From an uncultured bacterium (GTDB taxonomy: Bacteria > Nitrospirota > Thermodesulfovibrionia > Thermodesulfovibrionales > Thermodesulfovibrionaceae): a stretch of DNA of 36,000 nt. Numbering within the stretch: the stretch's first letter is position 1; each line of letters begins with the position of its first letter. Below the pieces are notes generated by a model. The model was not told where the DNA came from and searched no databases. It saw only the letters and a list, made by a program, of their open reading frames with translations. The stretch lies in NCBI GenBank assembly GCA_937924475.1, contig CALDSV010000056.1:1-36000 (forward strand), written 5' to 3'. Of the stretch, positions 1-8,288 are shown in pieces. Both the position numbers and the translations under genes were made by a program.

Positions 1-705
1 TTGAGTAAACTCTGGTTGTCTATCTGCTCTTAAGTCTTCATCTCTAAAACATCGTACAATTTGAAAATATCTATCAAATCCGGATATCATCAGAATTTGT
101 TTAAAAAGTTGGGGTGACTGGGGTAATGCATAAAAAGTTCCTGGATTTAACCTGCTGGGGACAAGAAAATCTCTTGCTCCTTCAGGAGTAGACTTGGTAA
201 GCATTGGTGTTTCAATTTCAATGAATCCCCTGTCATTTAGAAAATTTCTGATGGCTAAGGTTGTACGATGCCTTATTAAAAGGTTTTTTTGCATTTGAGG
301 TCTTCTTAAATCAAGATAACGATGTTTTAATCTTAATAATTCATTTATTTGTTCAGTTTCATCTATTTGGAAAGGTAAAGACTTTGCCTTATTCAGGATT
401 TTGAATTCTTTTACATAGAGTTCAAAATTCCCAGTCCTGAGTTCAGGATTTTCTGTTCCCTCAGGTCTTCGTCTTACAGTGCCTTCAACAGCTATTACAT
501 ACTCACTTCTCAATTCATGAGCTTTTTTATGAGTATCTAAGGATATTTCAGGGCTAAAAACTATCTGCATTATTCCACTACGATCTCTTAAATCAATAAA
601 AATTAATCCTCCATGGTCTCTCCTCCGGAATACCCATCCACATAATTTAAGGTCTTTTCCTAAGTCATCTTCGTTTACTTCTGCACAAAATTTATCTCTC
701 AGCAT
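1..705 (-). CDS. aspS: Aspartyl-tRNA synthetase, 5' part (runs off the left edge)
   Basis: Charges tRNA with aspartate in the cytoplasm. The 235 visible codons start at ATG (705-703, minus strand) with an AAAGGAGG ribosome binding site just upstream. They show the OB-fold anticodon-binding domain ([12 protein letters not shown] at residues 22-33), then the start of the class II catalytic core ([46 protein letters not shown]). Full-length bacterial AspRS is near 590 residues, so about 60% is missing. Residue 31 is His. In Pseudomonas aeruginosa, His31 marks the non-discriminating type that also charges tRNA-Asn, so this enzyme probably feeds the GatAB system encoded further along. It is divergent from argG, 168 bases away. 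Confidence 0.97.
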   Translation of the reverse strand, partial: MLRDKFCAEVNEDDLGKDLKLCGWVFRRRDHGGLIFIDLRDRSGIMQIVFSPEISLDTHKKAHELRSEYVIAVEGTVRRRPEGTENPELRTGNFELYVKEFKILNKAKSLPFQIDETEQINELLRLKHRYLDLRRPQMQKNLLIRHRTTLAIRNFLNDRGFIEIETPMLTKSTPEGARDFLVPSRLNPGTFYALPQSPQLFKQILMISGFDRYFQIVRCFRDEDLRADRQPEFTQ

Positions 706-820
706 TTATCCTCCTTTTGTTTCGATTTCTCTCAAACTCATTTATTTTAATAAACTTTTCTCTCTATTATTCCTTTCCCTATTAATTAATGTGTTGCAAC
801 AAAAATTTATTATAGCAAAA

Positions 821-829
821 TGAGATAAT
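821..829 (+). promoter_or_regulatory. Possible extended -10 element for argG
   Basis: TGaGATAAT reads as an extended -10 (TGn plus GATAAT at 824-829), about 45 bases upstream of the argG ATG. No convincing -35 lies at 16-18 bases. A perfect TTGCAA palindrome at 794-799 sits midway between the divergent aspS and argG starts. Weak by-eye call. Confidence 0.3.
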
Positions 830-873
830 TTGTTAAAATAAAACTTAAAATTAGAAAATTGAAGGAGGTAATA

Positions 874-2061
874 ATGAAAATAGTTTTAGCCTACTCAGGA
901 GGTCTTGATACCTCAATAGCTATCAGATGGCTAAAGCAAAAATATTCAGCAGAAGTAATAGCCTTCTGTGCTGACATAGGACAGGAGGAAGATTTTGAGA
1001 AAATTGCTGAAAAAGCAAAGAAAACTGGTGCTTCTAAGGTATACATAGAGGATTTGAAAGAAGAATTTGTAAAAGATTATGTTTTTCCTATGTTAAGAGC
1101 GAATGCTGTATATGAATCAGGATATCTTATGGGAACATCAATAGCAAGACCTTTAATTGCAAAAAAGCAAATTGAAATTGCTATAAAAGAAAAGGCAGAA
1201 GCGGTTGCTCACGGAGCAACAGGAAAAGGTAATGATCAAGTGAGATTTGAATTGACATATTATGCCTTAAAACCTGATATAAAAGTAATAGCGCCCTGGA
1301 GAGAGTGGGAATTTAATTCTCGTAGTGCTCTTATTGAATATGCAAATAAACATGGAATACCTGTTGAAGCCACAAAAGATAAACCCTACAGTATTGATCA
1401 AAATCTTTTTCATATTAGTTATGAAGGGGGAATTCTCGAAGATCCCTGGAATGAACCTCCCAAGGATATGTATAAATTGGTAATTCCACCCGAAATGGCA
1501 CCAGATAAACCCACATATATTGAGATAAATTATGAAAAAGGTAATCCTGTTGCTCTAAATGGAGAAGTTCTTAGTGCTGCTCAGTTATTATCTACATTAA
1601 ATAAAATAGCAGGAGAAAATGGTATAGGAAGAATTGACTTAGTGGAAAATAGATATGTAGGAATTAAATCAAGGGGTGTCTATGAAACTCCGGGAGGAAC
1701 AGTTTTACATATAGCTCACAGAGCAATAGAGTCTTTAACGTTGGATAGAGAATTAATGCATTTAAGAGACAGCCTTATTAATAAATATTCTGAACTTATT
1801 TACTATGGTTATTGGTTTTCTCCTGAAAGATTAGCATTGCAGACATTAATTGATGAAACTCAAAAAAATGTTACAGGAACAGTAAGGTTAAAACTTTATA
1901 AAGGAAACTGTATTGTAACAGGAAGGAAATCCCCATGTTCTCTTTACAGTAAAGATTTGGCAACTTTTGAAAGAGATGAGATTTATAATCAGAGGGATGC
2001 TGAAGGATTTATAAAAATAAATGCTTTAAGGCTAAAAATGGCTAAGAGGATCTTTGAATAG
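874..2061 (+). CDS. argG: Argininosuccinate synthase
   Basis: Joins citrulline and aspartate, using ATP, to make argininosuccinate in arginine synthesis (cytoplasmic homotetramer). The N-terminus has the N-type ATP pyrophosphatase loop AYSGGLDTS (residues 6-14). Other family motifs follow: [13 protein letters not shown], the SRSALIEYA region, [14 protein letters not shown] and [13 protein letters not shown]. Length is 395 residues, normal for the family. I place the start at ATG 874 because AAGGAGGT (862-869) lies 4 bases upstream; a TTG at 859 is in frame but overlaps that site. The last 8 bases overlap dprA. No other arginine genes are in the window. Confidence 0.97.
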   Translation: MKIVLAYSGGLDTSIAIRWLKQKYSAEVIAFCADIGQEEDFEKIAEKAKKTGASKVYIEDLKEEFVKDYVFPMLRANAVYESGYLMGTSIARPLIAKKQIEIAIKEKAEAVAHGATGKGNDQVRFELTYYALKPDIKVIAPWREWEFNSRSALIEYANKHGIPVEATKDKPYSIDQNLFHISYEGGILEDPWNEPPKDMYKLVIPPEMAPDKPTYIEINYEKGNPVALNGEVLSAAQLLSTLNKIAGENGIGRIDLVENRYVGIKSRGVYETPGGTVLHIAHRAIESLTLDRELMHLRDSLINKYSELIYYGYWFSPERLALQTLIDETQKNVTGTVRLKLYKGNCIVTGRKSPCSLYSKDLATFERDEIYNQRDAEGFIKINALRLKMAKRIFE

Positions 2062-3157
2062 TAAGGAAGCAAGATATACTATAGCTTTAAAGGAAATAAA
2101 AGATATCGGTCCTGTTTTGGTAAAAAGGATACTAAAACATTTTGCCACTGCGGAGGATGTCTTTCTTGCAGATCCAGAGGAACTTTTATCTGTAGAAGGA
2201 CTCAATTCTGAATTAGTCAAGAGAATAAAAAATTTTAATCTTTGGGACAGGATTGACAATATTATCAATATTTGCGAGAAAAGACAAATAGCAATAATTA
2301 CAATCAAGGATGAAAAGTATCCCAAGCTTTTGAAAGAAATAGCAGATCCACCACCAGTTTTATTCTGTAGAGGAGAGATAAAAGAGGAAGATAATTTAGC
2401 TTTGGCTATCGTTGGTTCGAGAAAATGTAGTGACTATGGCAAGAGAGTTACTGAAAAGATTGCCTCTGAATTAGCCTCCTTAGGAATTAATATTGTAAGT
2501 GGTTTAGCTCGAGGGGTAGACTCCATTGCTCATAATTCAGCTTTTTGTGCAGGTGGAAGAACAATTGCCTTCTTAGGTAGCGGTGTCTCTGTAATATATC
2601 CTCCAGAGAATAAGAAATTAGCTGAAAAGATTATGAATAATGGAGCAATACTAAGTGAGTTTTATCCTGATGAACCACCTAAGAGGGAGAATTTTCCCAA
2701 AAGAAACAGACTTATAAGCGGTTTTTCCTTAGGTACCCTTGTTACAGAAGCAACTTTAAACTCCGGTGCATTAATAACTGCATCTTTTGCCCTTGAGCAA
2801 GGCAGAGAGGTTTTTGCAGTACCCGGTAACATAAACTCAAAAAACTCGGAGGGAACTAATTTTTTAATAAAAAAAGGGGCAAAATTAGTGCAATCAGTGG
2901 AAGACATACTTGAAGAGATTAAAGCCTTTGTTCCATTATTAAAAGAATTTGAAAGAGAAAAAAATACGAAAGAAAGAGTTGACTTAGAGGATAGTGAAAA
3001 GGCTATATTTAATTTGCTTAATTCACCGATGTTATTAGACGAACTTATTATGAAAACGGGAATGAGTATATCAAAAGTACTTGAGATTTTATTACAGCTT
3101 GAAATAAAAGGGTTAGTAGAAAAATTTGAAGGTAAATATGTTAGGAGGAATTTATGA
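2054..3157 (+). CDS. dprA: DNA processing protein DprA (Smf)
   Basis: Binds incoming single-stranded DNA and loads RecA during natural transformation; it also occurs in non-competent bacteria. The 367 residues show a helix-hairpin-helix/SAM-like N-terminus (about 8-60), the Rossmann-like core ([11 protein letters not shown] 121-131, GLARGVD 150-156, [41 protein letters not shown]), and a winged-helix C-terminus (about 315-367). It starts at TTG inside the end of argG, with AAGAGGA a few bases upstream, so translation is probably coupled. Its stop overlaps the next gene as ATGA. The order dprA, small gene, topA is common in bacteria. Confidence 0.95.
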   Translation: MNSKEARYTIALKEIKDIGPVLVKRILKHFATAEDVFLADPEELLSVEGLNSELVKRIKNFNLWDRIDNIINICEKRQIAIITIKDEKYPKLLKEIADPPPVLFCRGEIKEEDNLALAIVGSRKCSDYGKRVTEKIASELASLGINIVSGLARGVDSIAHNSAFCAGGRTIAFLGSGVSVIYPPENKKLAEKIMNNGAILSEFYPDEPPKRENFPKRNRLISGFSLGTLVTEATLNSGALITASFALEQGREVFAVPGNINSKNSEGTNFLIKKGAKLVQSVEDILEEIKAFVPLLKEFEREKNTKERVDLEDSEKAIFNLLNSPMLLDELIMKTGMSISKVLEILLQLEIKGLVEKFEGKYVRRNL

Positions 3158-3429
3158 AACTTCTCGATTTTTTAAGAGTCTTAGCAAGAGAGTTAATAAA
3201 TAACGATTATAATGATGAAGCATTAAAGGATTTTTCTCTCTTTGAAGTAGATTGGCATCAAATAAAGGAAGAGTTAAATTTCATGGAAGGAACAGAATTG
3301 TTGGATATGGAAGAAATAGATATGATAAGAGCCTTACTTGTATATTTATTAATGAAAGAAACTGATTTGCATGAAGATGATATATATAGCTTTATCTTTA
3401 GCAAAGGGAAACAAATTGTATGGAACTGA
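3154..3429 (+). CDS. Small acidic protein of unknown function between dprA and topA
   Basis: 91 residues, rich in Asp, Glu and Leu, predicted mostly helical (LDFLRVLARELI at the start, MIRALLVYLLMKE near residue 60). No signal peptide, membrane segment or cysteine motif is seen. It overlaps dprA by the ATGA of the start and stop codons and overlaps topA by 10 bases, so it is almost surely translated as part of this operon. In Escherichia coli the slot between dprA and topA-related genes holds smg, but smg is longer (about 157 residues) and I see no convincing sequence match. I do not recognise the family. Confidence 0.75.
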   Translation: MKLLDFLRVLARELINNDYNDEALKDFSLFEVDWHQIKEELNFMEGTELLDMEEIDMIRALLVYLLMKETDLHEDDIYSFIFSKGKQIVWN

Positions 3430-5753
3430 AAAGAAAAAATCTCCTAATTGTTGAGTCTCCAGCAAAAGCAAAAACAATAAACAAAATTTTAGGTGAAAAA
3501 TTTAGTGTTAAAGCCTCTATTGGTCATATTAAAGATTTACCAGAGGATAGACTTGGTGTAGATGTTAAAAATGGATTTAAACCTGAGTATCTTTTAATAC
3601 CTGGTAAAGAAAGGATAGTAAGGGAATTAAGAGACAGTGCTCAAAAAGCATCAAAGATTTACATAGCAACAGACCCTGACAGAGAGGGTGAAGCAATTGC
3701 ATATCATATATTTGAAGAGATAAAAGTGCCTGAAGAAAAAGTTTATCGGGCAATTTTTCATGAAATTACACCTCAAGCAGTGAAAGCTGCTATTGAAAAT
3801 CCTACAAAGATTGACATAAATAAAGTTTATTCTCAACAAGCCAGAAGAATTCTTGATAGACTTGTAGGTTACAATCTTAGCCCCTTTCTATGGCGTAAAG
3901 TAAAGGGAGGATTAAGTGCAGGGAGAGTTCAATCTGTAGCCTTACGACTTGTAGTAGAAAGAGAGAAAGAAATATTAACGTTTCAACCACAGGAGTATTG
4001 GACAATTTTGGGTAAATTTACCTACCAAAATAGTGAGGGAATTATAATATCTGCTAATCTTCATAAGTATAGAGGTAAGGTTCTTGTTGATAGAAAAGAA
4101 AATAATTTCTTAATAAAAGAGGAGGCTTTAGCTAACAGATTAAAAGAAGAGCTGGAAGGATTTACCTATTTACTTTCAAAAGTAGAGAAGAAAATAAAAA
4201 AGAGAACACCTCCAGAACCATTTAAAACAGTTACTTTACAAGCTCAAGCTTCTTCTATTTTAGGCTTCTCTCCGAAAAAAACAATGATGTTAGCTCAACA
4301 ACTTTATGAGGGAATTGATATAGAGGGAAATTCTGTAGGTCTTATCACTTATATGAGAACTGACTCTGTTAGAGTATCTGAGGAAGCAAAAGGATGGGCA
4401 AGGAAGATTATTGAAAAAACTTTTGGTAAAGAATTTATAGGAACCTCTACTAAAATATCAAAAAAATCAAAAGTTATAATACAAGATGCCCATGAGTGCA
4501 TCAGACCCACATATCCTGAGATGACACCCGATAGAGTAAAGCCCTATTTATCGAAAGATCAATATGCTTTATATAAATTGATTTGGGATAGATTTCTTGC
4601 CTCTCAAATGTCACCCGCAGAGGTTGAGCAGACCACTTATATTATTCAAGACTCTAACAATATAACAGAATTTAGAGTCACTGGGTCTGTTATAGTATTT
4701 CCAGGTTTTCTAATCCTTTACACAGACGAGGAAATGGAAAGTGAAAATCAGCTTCCAAAATTAGAGGAAAAAACTATACTCAATGTGCATGAGATAATAC
4801 CAGAGAAACACATTACCGAACCCCCTCCCCGATATACAGAGGCAACATTAGTTAAAGCTTTAGAGGAAAAGGGAATTGGCAGACCATCTACCTATGCCAC
4901 TATTTTAAGTACAATTCAGGAAAAAAATTATGTAAAAAAGATCAAACAAAAGTTATACCCTACTTACCTTGGCTTTACTGTAAATGATCTATTAGAAGAG
5001 AAATTTCCTGAACTAATGGATTACAATTTTACTGCTAAAATGGAAGAAGATTTAGATAAAATATCACTTAGAGAAGCTAAATGGGACAAGGTAGTGGCAG
5101 AATTCTATAGAGATTTTGAAAAAAACTTATCTCAAGCCCTTACGATTTCTAAAATTACCAAACCAAAAGAAATAAAAACATCCTTTAAATGTGATAAATG
5201 CGGTAAAGAGATGGTAATCAGATGGAGTAAAGGAACACCTTTTTTAGCTTGTTCTGGATATCCGGAATGTAAAAACACTCGATCTTTATCAGAAAAGACA
5301 GAAAAGAAGGATTCCGAAACTGTAATTACAGAAAAAATTTGTCCTCTCTGCCAGGGCTCTTTGCTCCTAAGAAAGGGAATAAAAGGTGAATTTATTGCCT
5401 GTTCAAACTACCCTGAATGTAAATATACTGAAGCTATCAAAGCAGATGTAAAATGTCCTAAATGCGAAGGAGATATAATAAAGAGACAATCTAAAAGTGG
5501 CAGAACTTTTTGGGCTTGTTCAAATTATCCAGATTGTAAATTTACTTTATCTTATGAACCTGCACCTATTTCTTGTCCAAAATGCGGAGCTCAATATATG
5601 TTGAAAAAGAAGAACAAAGAAGGCGAAGAATATTTTCTTTGCCAAAATCGTCAATGTAAGTATACAATAAATAATAAAGAGAATCAAACTGGGACCGACC
5701 CTACGCAACAGAAGGATGCGAACCCCGCCAGGTCCGGAAGGAAGCAACGGTAA
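3420..5753 (+). CDS. topA: DNA topoisomerase I with four C-terminal zinc ribbons
   Basis: Relaxes negative supercoils by cutting one strand through a tyrosine. The TOPRIM domain has Glu12 in LLIVESPAKAKTI and the acidic set D85, D87 and E89 in ATDPDREGE. The catalytic Tyr is 311 in LITYMRTDSVRVS. The topoisomerase core ends near residue 585. Four four-cysteine zinc ribbons follow (about 590-755), beginning CDKCGKEM, CPLCQGS, CPKCEGD and CPKCGAQ. The last 20 residues (758-777: GTDPT through GRKQR) are low in hydrophobics and come from bases that are also the SRP RNA gene. Length is 777 residues. The start ATG overlaps the upstream small gene; AAAGGGA lies about 10 bases before it. Confidence 0.97.
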   Translation: MELKRKNLLIVESPAKAKTINKILGEKFSVKASIGHIKDLPEDRLGVDVKNGFKPEYLLIPGKERIVRELRDSAQKASKIYIATDPDREGEAIAYHIFEEIKVPEEKVYRAIFHEITPQAVKAAIENPTKIDINKVYSQQARRILDRLVGYNLSPFLWRKVKGGLSAGRVQSVALRLVVEREKEILTFQPQEYWTILGKFTYQNSEGIIISANLHKYRGKVLVDRKENNFLIKEEALANRLKEELEGFTYLLSKVEKKIKKRTPPEPFKTVTLQAQASSILGFSPKKTMMLAQQLYEGIDIEGNSVGLITYMRTDSVRVSEEAKGWARKIIEKTFGKEFIGTSTKISKKSKVIIQDAHECIRPTYPEMTPDRVKPYLSKDQYALYKLIWDRFLASQMSPAEVEQTTYIIQDSNNITEFRVTGSVIVFPGFLILYTDEEMESENQLPKLEEKTILNVHEIIPEKHITEPPPRYTEATLVKALEEKGIGRPSTYATILSTIQEKNYVKKIKQKLYPTYLGFTVNDLLEEKFPELMDYNFTAKMEEDLDKISLREAKWDKVVAEFYRDFEKNLSQALTISKITKPKEIKTSFKCDKCGKEMVIRWSKGTPFLACSGYPECKNTRSLSEKTEKKDSETVITEKICPLCQGSLLLRKGIKGEFIACSNYPECKYTEAIKADVKCPKCEGDIIKRQSKSGRTFWACSNYPDCKFTLSYEPAPISCPKCGAQYMLKKKNKEGEEYFLCQNRQCKYTINNKENQTGTDPTQQKDANPARSGRKQR
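5639..5668 (+). promoter_or_regulatory. Possible promoter for the SRP RNA inside topA
   Basis: TTGCCA (5639-5644), an 18-base spacer and TACAAT (5663-5668) form a good sigma-70-like promoter inside the last zinc ribbon of topA. The predicted start near 5675 would give a precursor about 16 bases longer than the mature SRP RNA, needing 5' processing. By eye only. Confidence 0.45.
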
Positions 5754-5788
5754 GCATTTTATTCTGGGTGCCGTAGGTAGTCGGTCCT
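5691..5788 (+). ncRNA. ffs: Signal recognition particle RNA (4.5S-type)
   Basis: Binds Ffh to deliver nascent membrane proteins to the translocon. The hallmark domain IV is present: GTCCGGAAGGAAGCA at 5732-5746 matches the conserved 4.5S core. The ends pair perfectly: GGACCGAC (5692-5699) with GTCGGTCC (5780-5787), giving a closed rod of about 98 nt. Small bacterial SRP RNAs lacking an Alu domain have this size. It sits just upstream of dnaX, ebfC and recR, as in Bacillus. The first 63 bases double as the last 20 codons and the stop of topA. Confidence 0.95.
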
Positions 5789-5794
5789 TTTTTT
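5780..5794 (+). terminator. Intrinsic terminator formed by the SRP RNA terminal stem
   Basis: The 3' strand of the SRP closing stem (5780-5787) runs straight into seven Ts (5788-5794), so the RNA's own terminal helix acts as a Rho-independent terminator. dnaX begins only 16 bases later, with no room for its own promoter, so the downstream operon probably depends on read-through. Confidence 0.7.
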
Positions 5795-5810
5795 AGGGAG
5801 CATTTAAGGT

Positions 5811-7358
5811 ATGTCATATTTAGGACTTGCCCGAAAATATAGACCACAAAAATTTTCTGATTTAATTGGGCAGGAAATAGTAGTGAAAATACTCGAAAAT
5901 TCAATAAAAAGCAATAAAATTGCTCATGCCTATGTATTTTCAGGGCCTAAAGGCGTTGGTAAAACCTCTACTGCTCGAATTCTTGCAAAAGCTTTAAATT
6001 GTAAAGATCTTTTTAATAAACCTTGTGACAAATGCTCTTCTTGCATTGCAATAAAAGAGGCAAGAGCTATGAACGTGATCGAAATAGATGCAGCTTCCCA
6101 TACATCTGTGGAAAATATCAGGGACTTAAGAGAGAATGTAAAGTATGCTTCAGCAGAAGGTGGATATAAAGTATATATAATCGATGAAGCCCACATGTTG
6201 AGCCAGGCAGCTTTTAATGCTTTTCTGAAAACTCTTGAAGAACCACCAATGCATGTAGTATTTGTTTTGGCAACTACAGAGCCAAGAAAAATTCCCATTA
6301 CAGTAATGAGTAGATGCCAACACCTTCAATTCAAGAGAATTCCCATAAATTTCATTAGGGAAAGATTGAGATTTATATGCGAACAAGAGGGGATAGCAGC
6401 TGAAGAAGAAGCTCTTTATTTGATTGCTTCCAATGCTGAGGGAAGTATGCGCGATGCTTTAACATTGCTTGATCAGATAAGTTCTTTCTCTGAAAAGATT
6501 ACCACTGACAGCGTTAATTTGTTACTGGGGCATACTGATATTGAAATTTTAGCTAAACTAACAGAGTTTGTAATAAAAGGTGAAAAGGAAAGGATAATTG
6601 AAGAGATAGAGTCTTTAAATGATAAAGGGACAGATTTCAAAATCTTAGTCAGAGATTTGATTTATTTTTTGAGGAATCTTTTGATGAAAAAATTTTTACC
6701 TACTTACAGACCTGATATTAGCGAATTTACAGAAAAAATTGTAACTAAATTGAGTGAATTAACCTCAGAAGAGCACTTAATTGTTCTTTTAAAAGATTTG
6801 ATCAATGCTGAGTTATCAATAAAAAATTCTCTTTTCCCTCGAATAATATTTGAGTTAACACTTTTAAAACTAAGTCTTATGTCTCATTTCCAAAGTATTG
6901 ATAAGACTATCGAGGAACTTAAAGGTAGGGGTCATAATGACATGGAAAAAAATGTGACTCCATACAATAAAAAGGATTTTTCTACTCTTGAAAGCGATTC
7001 AAAAGATATTGCTAAAATCTGGGAAAATTATTTGGAACAATTAGAGATAAACAATCACCTATTAGCCCTAAAATTAAAGCAAGCCAAAGTCCAATTTAAT
7101 GAAAATGAGATAAAACTTATATTTAATGGAGGAGCTTCTGTTCATGCTGAATCTATAAAAGAATCTCTCCCAGAAATTATTAGAGAATTGAGAGAATTTT
7201 ATCCAGAAGTCAAAATAAAGATTGATGAAAAGGAGCATGAAAAAAAGGATATTAGAAGTGAGGCTATAAATAATCCTTTAGTCAAAAAGGCATTGCAGCT
7301 TTTTGATGGAAGAATTTACAATATAAAACTAAAAAAAGGAGGAAGCATTGATGTCTAA
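5811..7358 (+). CDS. dnaX: DNA polymerase III clamp-loader subunit (tau/gamma)
   Basis: ATPase of the clamp loader, which loads the sliding clamp at replication forks. The Walker A is GPKGVGKT (45-52). The zinc-binding cysteines are C64, C72, C75 and C78. Walker B is DEAH (125-128), and the SRC motif with the arginine finger is at 167-169. Domain III runs to about 360; the rest is a short tau-like tail, giving 515 residues. AGGGAG lies 10 bases before the ATG. The final 8 bases overlap ebfC. A run of seven As at 6946-6952, at the expected domain III/IV border, could give a shorter gamma-like product by slippage (see findings). Confidence 0.96.
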   Translation: MSYLGLARKYRPQKFSDLIGQEIVVKILENSIKSNKIAHAYVFSGPKGVGKTSTARILAKALNCKDLFNKPCDKCSSCIAIKEARAMNVIEIDAASHTSVENIRDLRENVKYASAEGGYKVYIIDEAHMLSQAAFNAFLKTLEEPPMHVVFVLATTEPRKIPITVMSRCQHLQFKRIPINFIRERLRFICEQEGIAAEEEALYLIASNAEGSMRDALTLLDQISSFSEKITTDSVNLLLGHTDIEILAKLTEFVIKGEKERIIEEIESLNDKGTDFKILVRDLIYFLRNLLMKKFLPTYRPDISEFTEKIVTKLSELTSEEHLIVLLKDLINAELSIKNSLFPRIIFELTLLKLSLMSHFQSIDKTIEELKGRGHNDMEKNVTPYNKKDFSTLESDSKDIAKIWENYLEQLEINNHLLALKLKQAKVQFNENEIKLIFNGGASVHAESIKESLPEIIRELREFYPEVKIKIDEKEHEKKDIRSEAINNPLVKKALQLFDGRIYNIKLKKGGSIDV

Positions 7359-7695
7359 AAAAATGTTTGGTGAAATTATGAGGCAAGCGCAGAAAATTCA
7401 GGAAGAAATTCAGAAAAAACAGGAAGAAATAAAGAAAATGACTGTAGAAGCATCAGCTGGCGGAGGGATGGTTATAGCTAAGGCTAATGGTGGTGGAGAG
7501 ATTATTTCCATAAAAATAGACAAAGAAGTTGTTAATCCTGAAGATATAGAGATGCTTGAGGATTTAATTCTTGCTGCTGTAAATGAGGCATTAAAGCGAG
7601 CTCATGAACTTGCTCAAGCAGAAATGGCAAAAGTATCAATGCCTTTTAATTTGCCAGGAATGCCAGATTTAAGCAAGTTATTTGGAAATTTATGA
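7351..7695 (+). CDS. ebfC: Nucleoid-associated protein of the YbaB/EbfC family
   Basis: Small DNA-binding dimer that coats DNA; family members bind as a clamp. The 114 residues begin with a charged coiled-coil helix (about 8-30, many Gln, Lys and Glu). The conserved core follows: VEASAGGGMVIAKANGGGEI, then IDKEVVNPEDIEMLEDLILAA, and a tail ending LPGMPDLSKLFGN. I choose ATG 7351 over TTG 7348 because AGGAGG (7337-7342) is 8 bases before it. It overlaps dnaX by 8 bases and recR by ATGA, the usual dnaX-ebfC-recR order. Confidence 0.95.
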   Translation: MSKKMFGEIMRQAQKIQEEIQKKQEEIKKMTVEASAGGGMVIAKANGGGEIISIKIDKEVVNPEDIEMLEDLILAAVNEALKRAHELAQAEMAKVSMPFNLPGMPDLSKLFGNL

Positions 7696-8288
7696 AAAAA
7701 AATCCGCTTGAAAATCTTATAGAAAACTTATCAAAGCTTCCTGGTATTGGTAGAAAGACTGCCCAGAGACTTGCCTTCTTTATTATGTCTATGGACAAAG
7801 AATCAGCACTTGAAATAGCAAATTCCATAGTAACAGTTAAAGAAAAAGCCCGATATTGTTCAATTTGTTTTAATATTACTGAAAATGAAATATGTGACAT
7901 ATGTTCGAATCCTGAAAGAATTCGCTCTCTAATCTGTGTTGTAGAGGAACCGAGTAATATTATTTTGATTGAGAAAACTGGTTATAAAGGACTTTACCAT
8001 GTACTGGGTGGTAACATCTCTCCCCAAGAGGGGATAACTGCAGAAAAGATAAAAATAAAGGAATTAGAAAATCGAGTTGCTCAAGGTGGGATTGAAGAGA
8101 TTATATTAGCAACAAGTCCAAATACAAAGGGAGAATTAACTGCCCAATGGATTTCTGATGTCTTAAAAAAATATAAAGTTAAAATTTCAAGAATAGCCTA
8201 TGGACTTCCTATAGGTATTGATATTGAGTTTGCAGATGAAGTAACATTATCTAAAGCCTTAGAAGGAAGGAAACCTATTAATGCCTGA
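7692..8288 (+). CDS. recR: Recombination protein RecR
   Basis: Acts with RecF and RecO to load RecA at single-strand gaps. The 198 residues show the helix-hairpin-helix LPGIGRKTAQRLAFF (16-30), a four-cysteine zinc finger (C56, C59, C68, C71), the TOPRIM domain (about 79-170, with VVEEPSN and LGGNISPQEG), and the C-terminal ISRIAYGLPIGIDIEFAD. The length is standard. The start overlaps ebfC as ATGA, and the end overlaps the rodZ-like gene by 8 bases, so all are probably one message. Confidence 0.97.
   Translation: MKKNPLENLIENLSKLPGIGRKTAQRLAFFIMSMDKESALEIANSIVTVKEKARYCSICFNITENEICDICSNPERIRSLICVVEEPSNIILIEKTGYKGLYHVLGGNISPQEGITAEKIKIKELENRVAQGGIEEIILATSPNTKGELTAQWISDVLKKYKVKISRIAYGLPIGIDIEFADEVTLSKALEGRKPINA

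Noticed and set aside
2054-2061. argG-dprA 8-base overlap as evidence of a frameshifted fusion
   Set aside because: Both proteins are complete by family length and motifs; this is an ordinary coupled overlap.
3154-3429. Calling the small gene smg
   Set aside because: Only the gene order supports it; length and visible sequence do not.
5547-5904. Minus-strand open frames across the topA end, SRP RNA and dnaX start
   Set aside because: They cover a well-supported RNA gene and two coding ends; no family resemblance or start signals.
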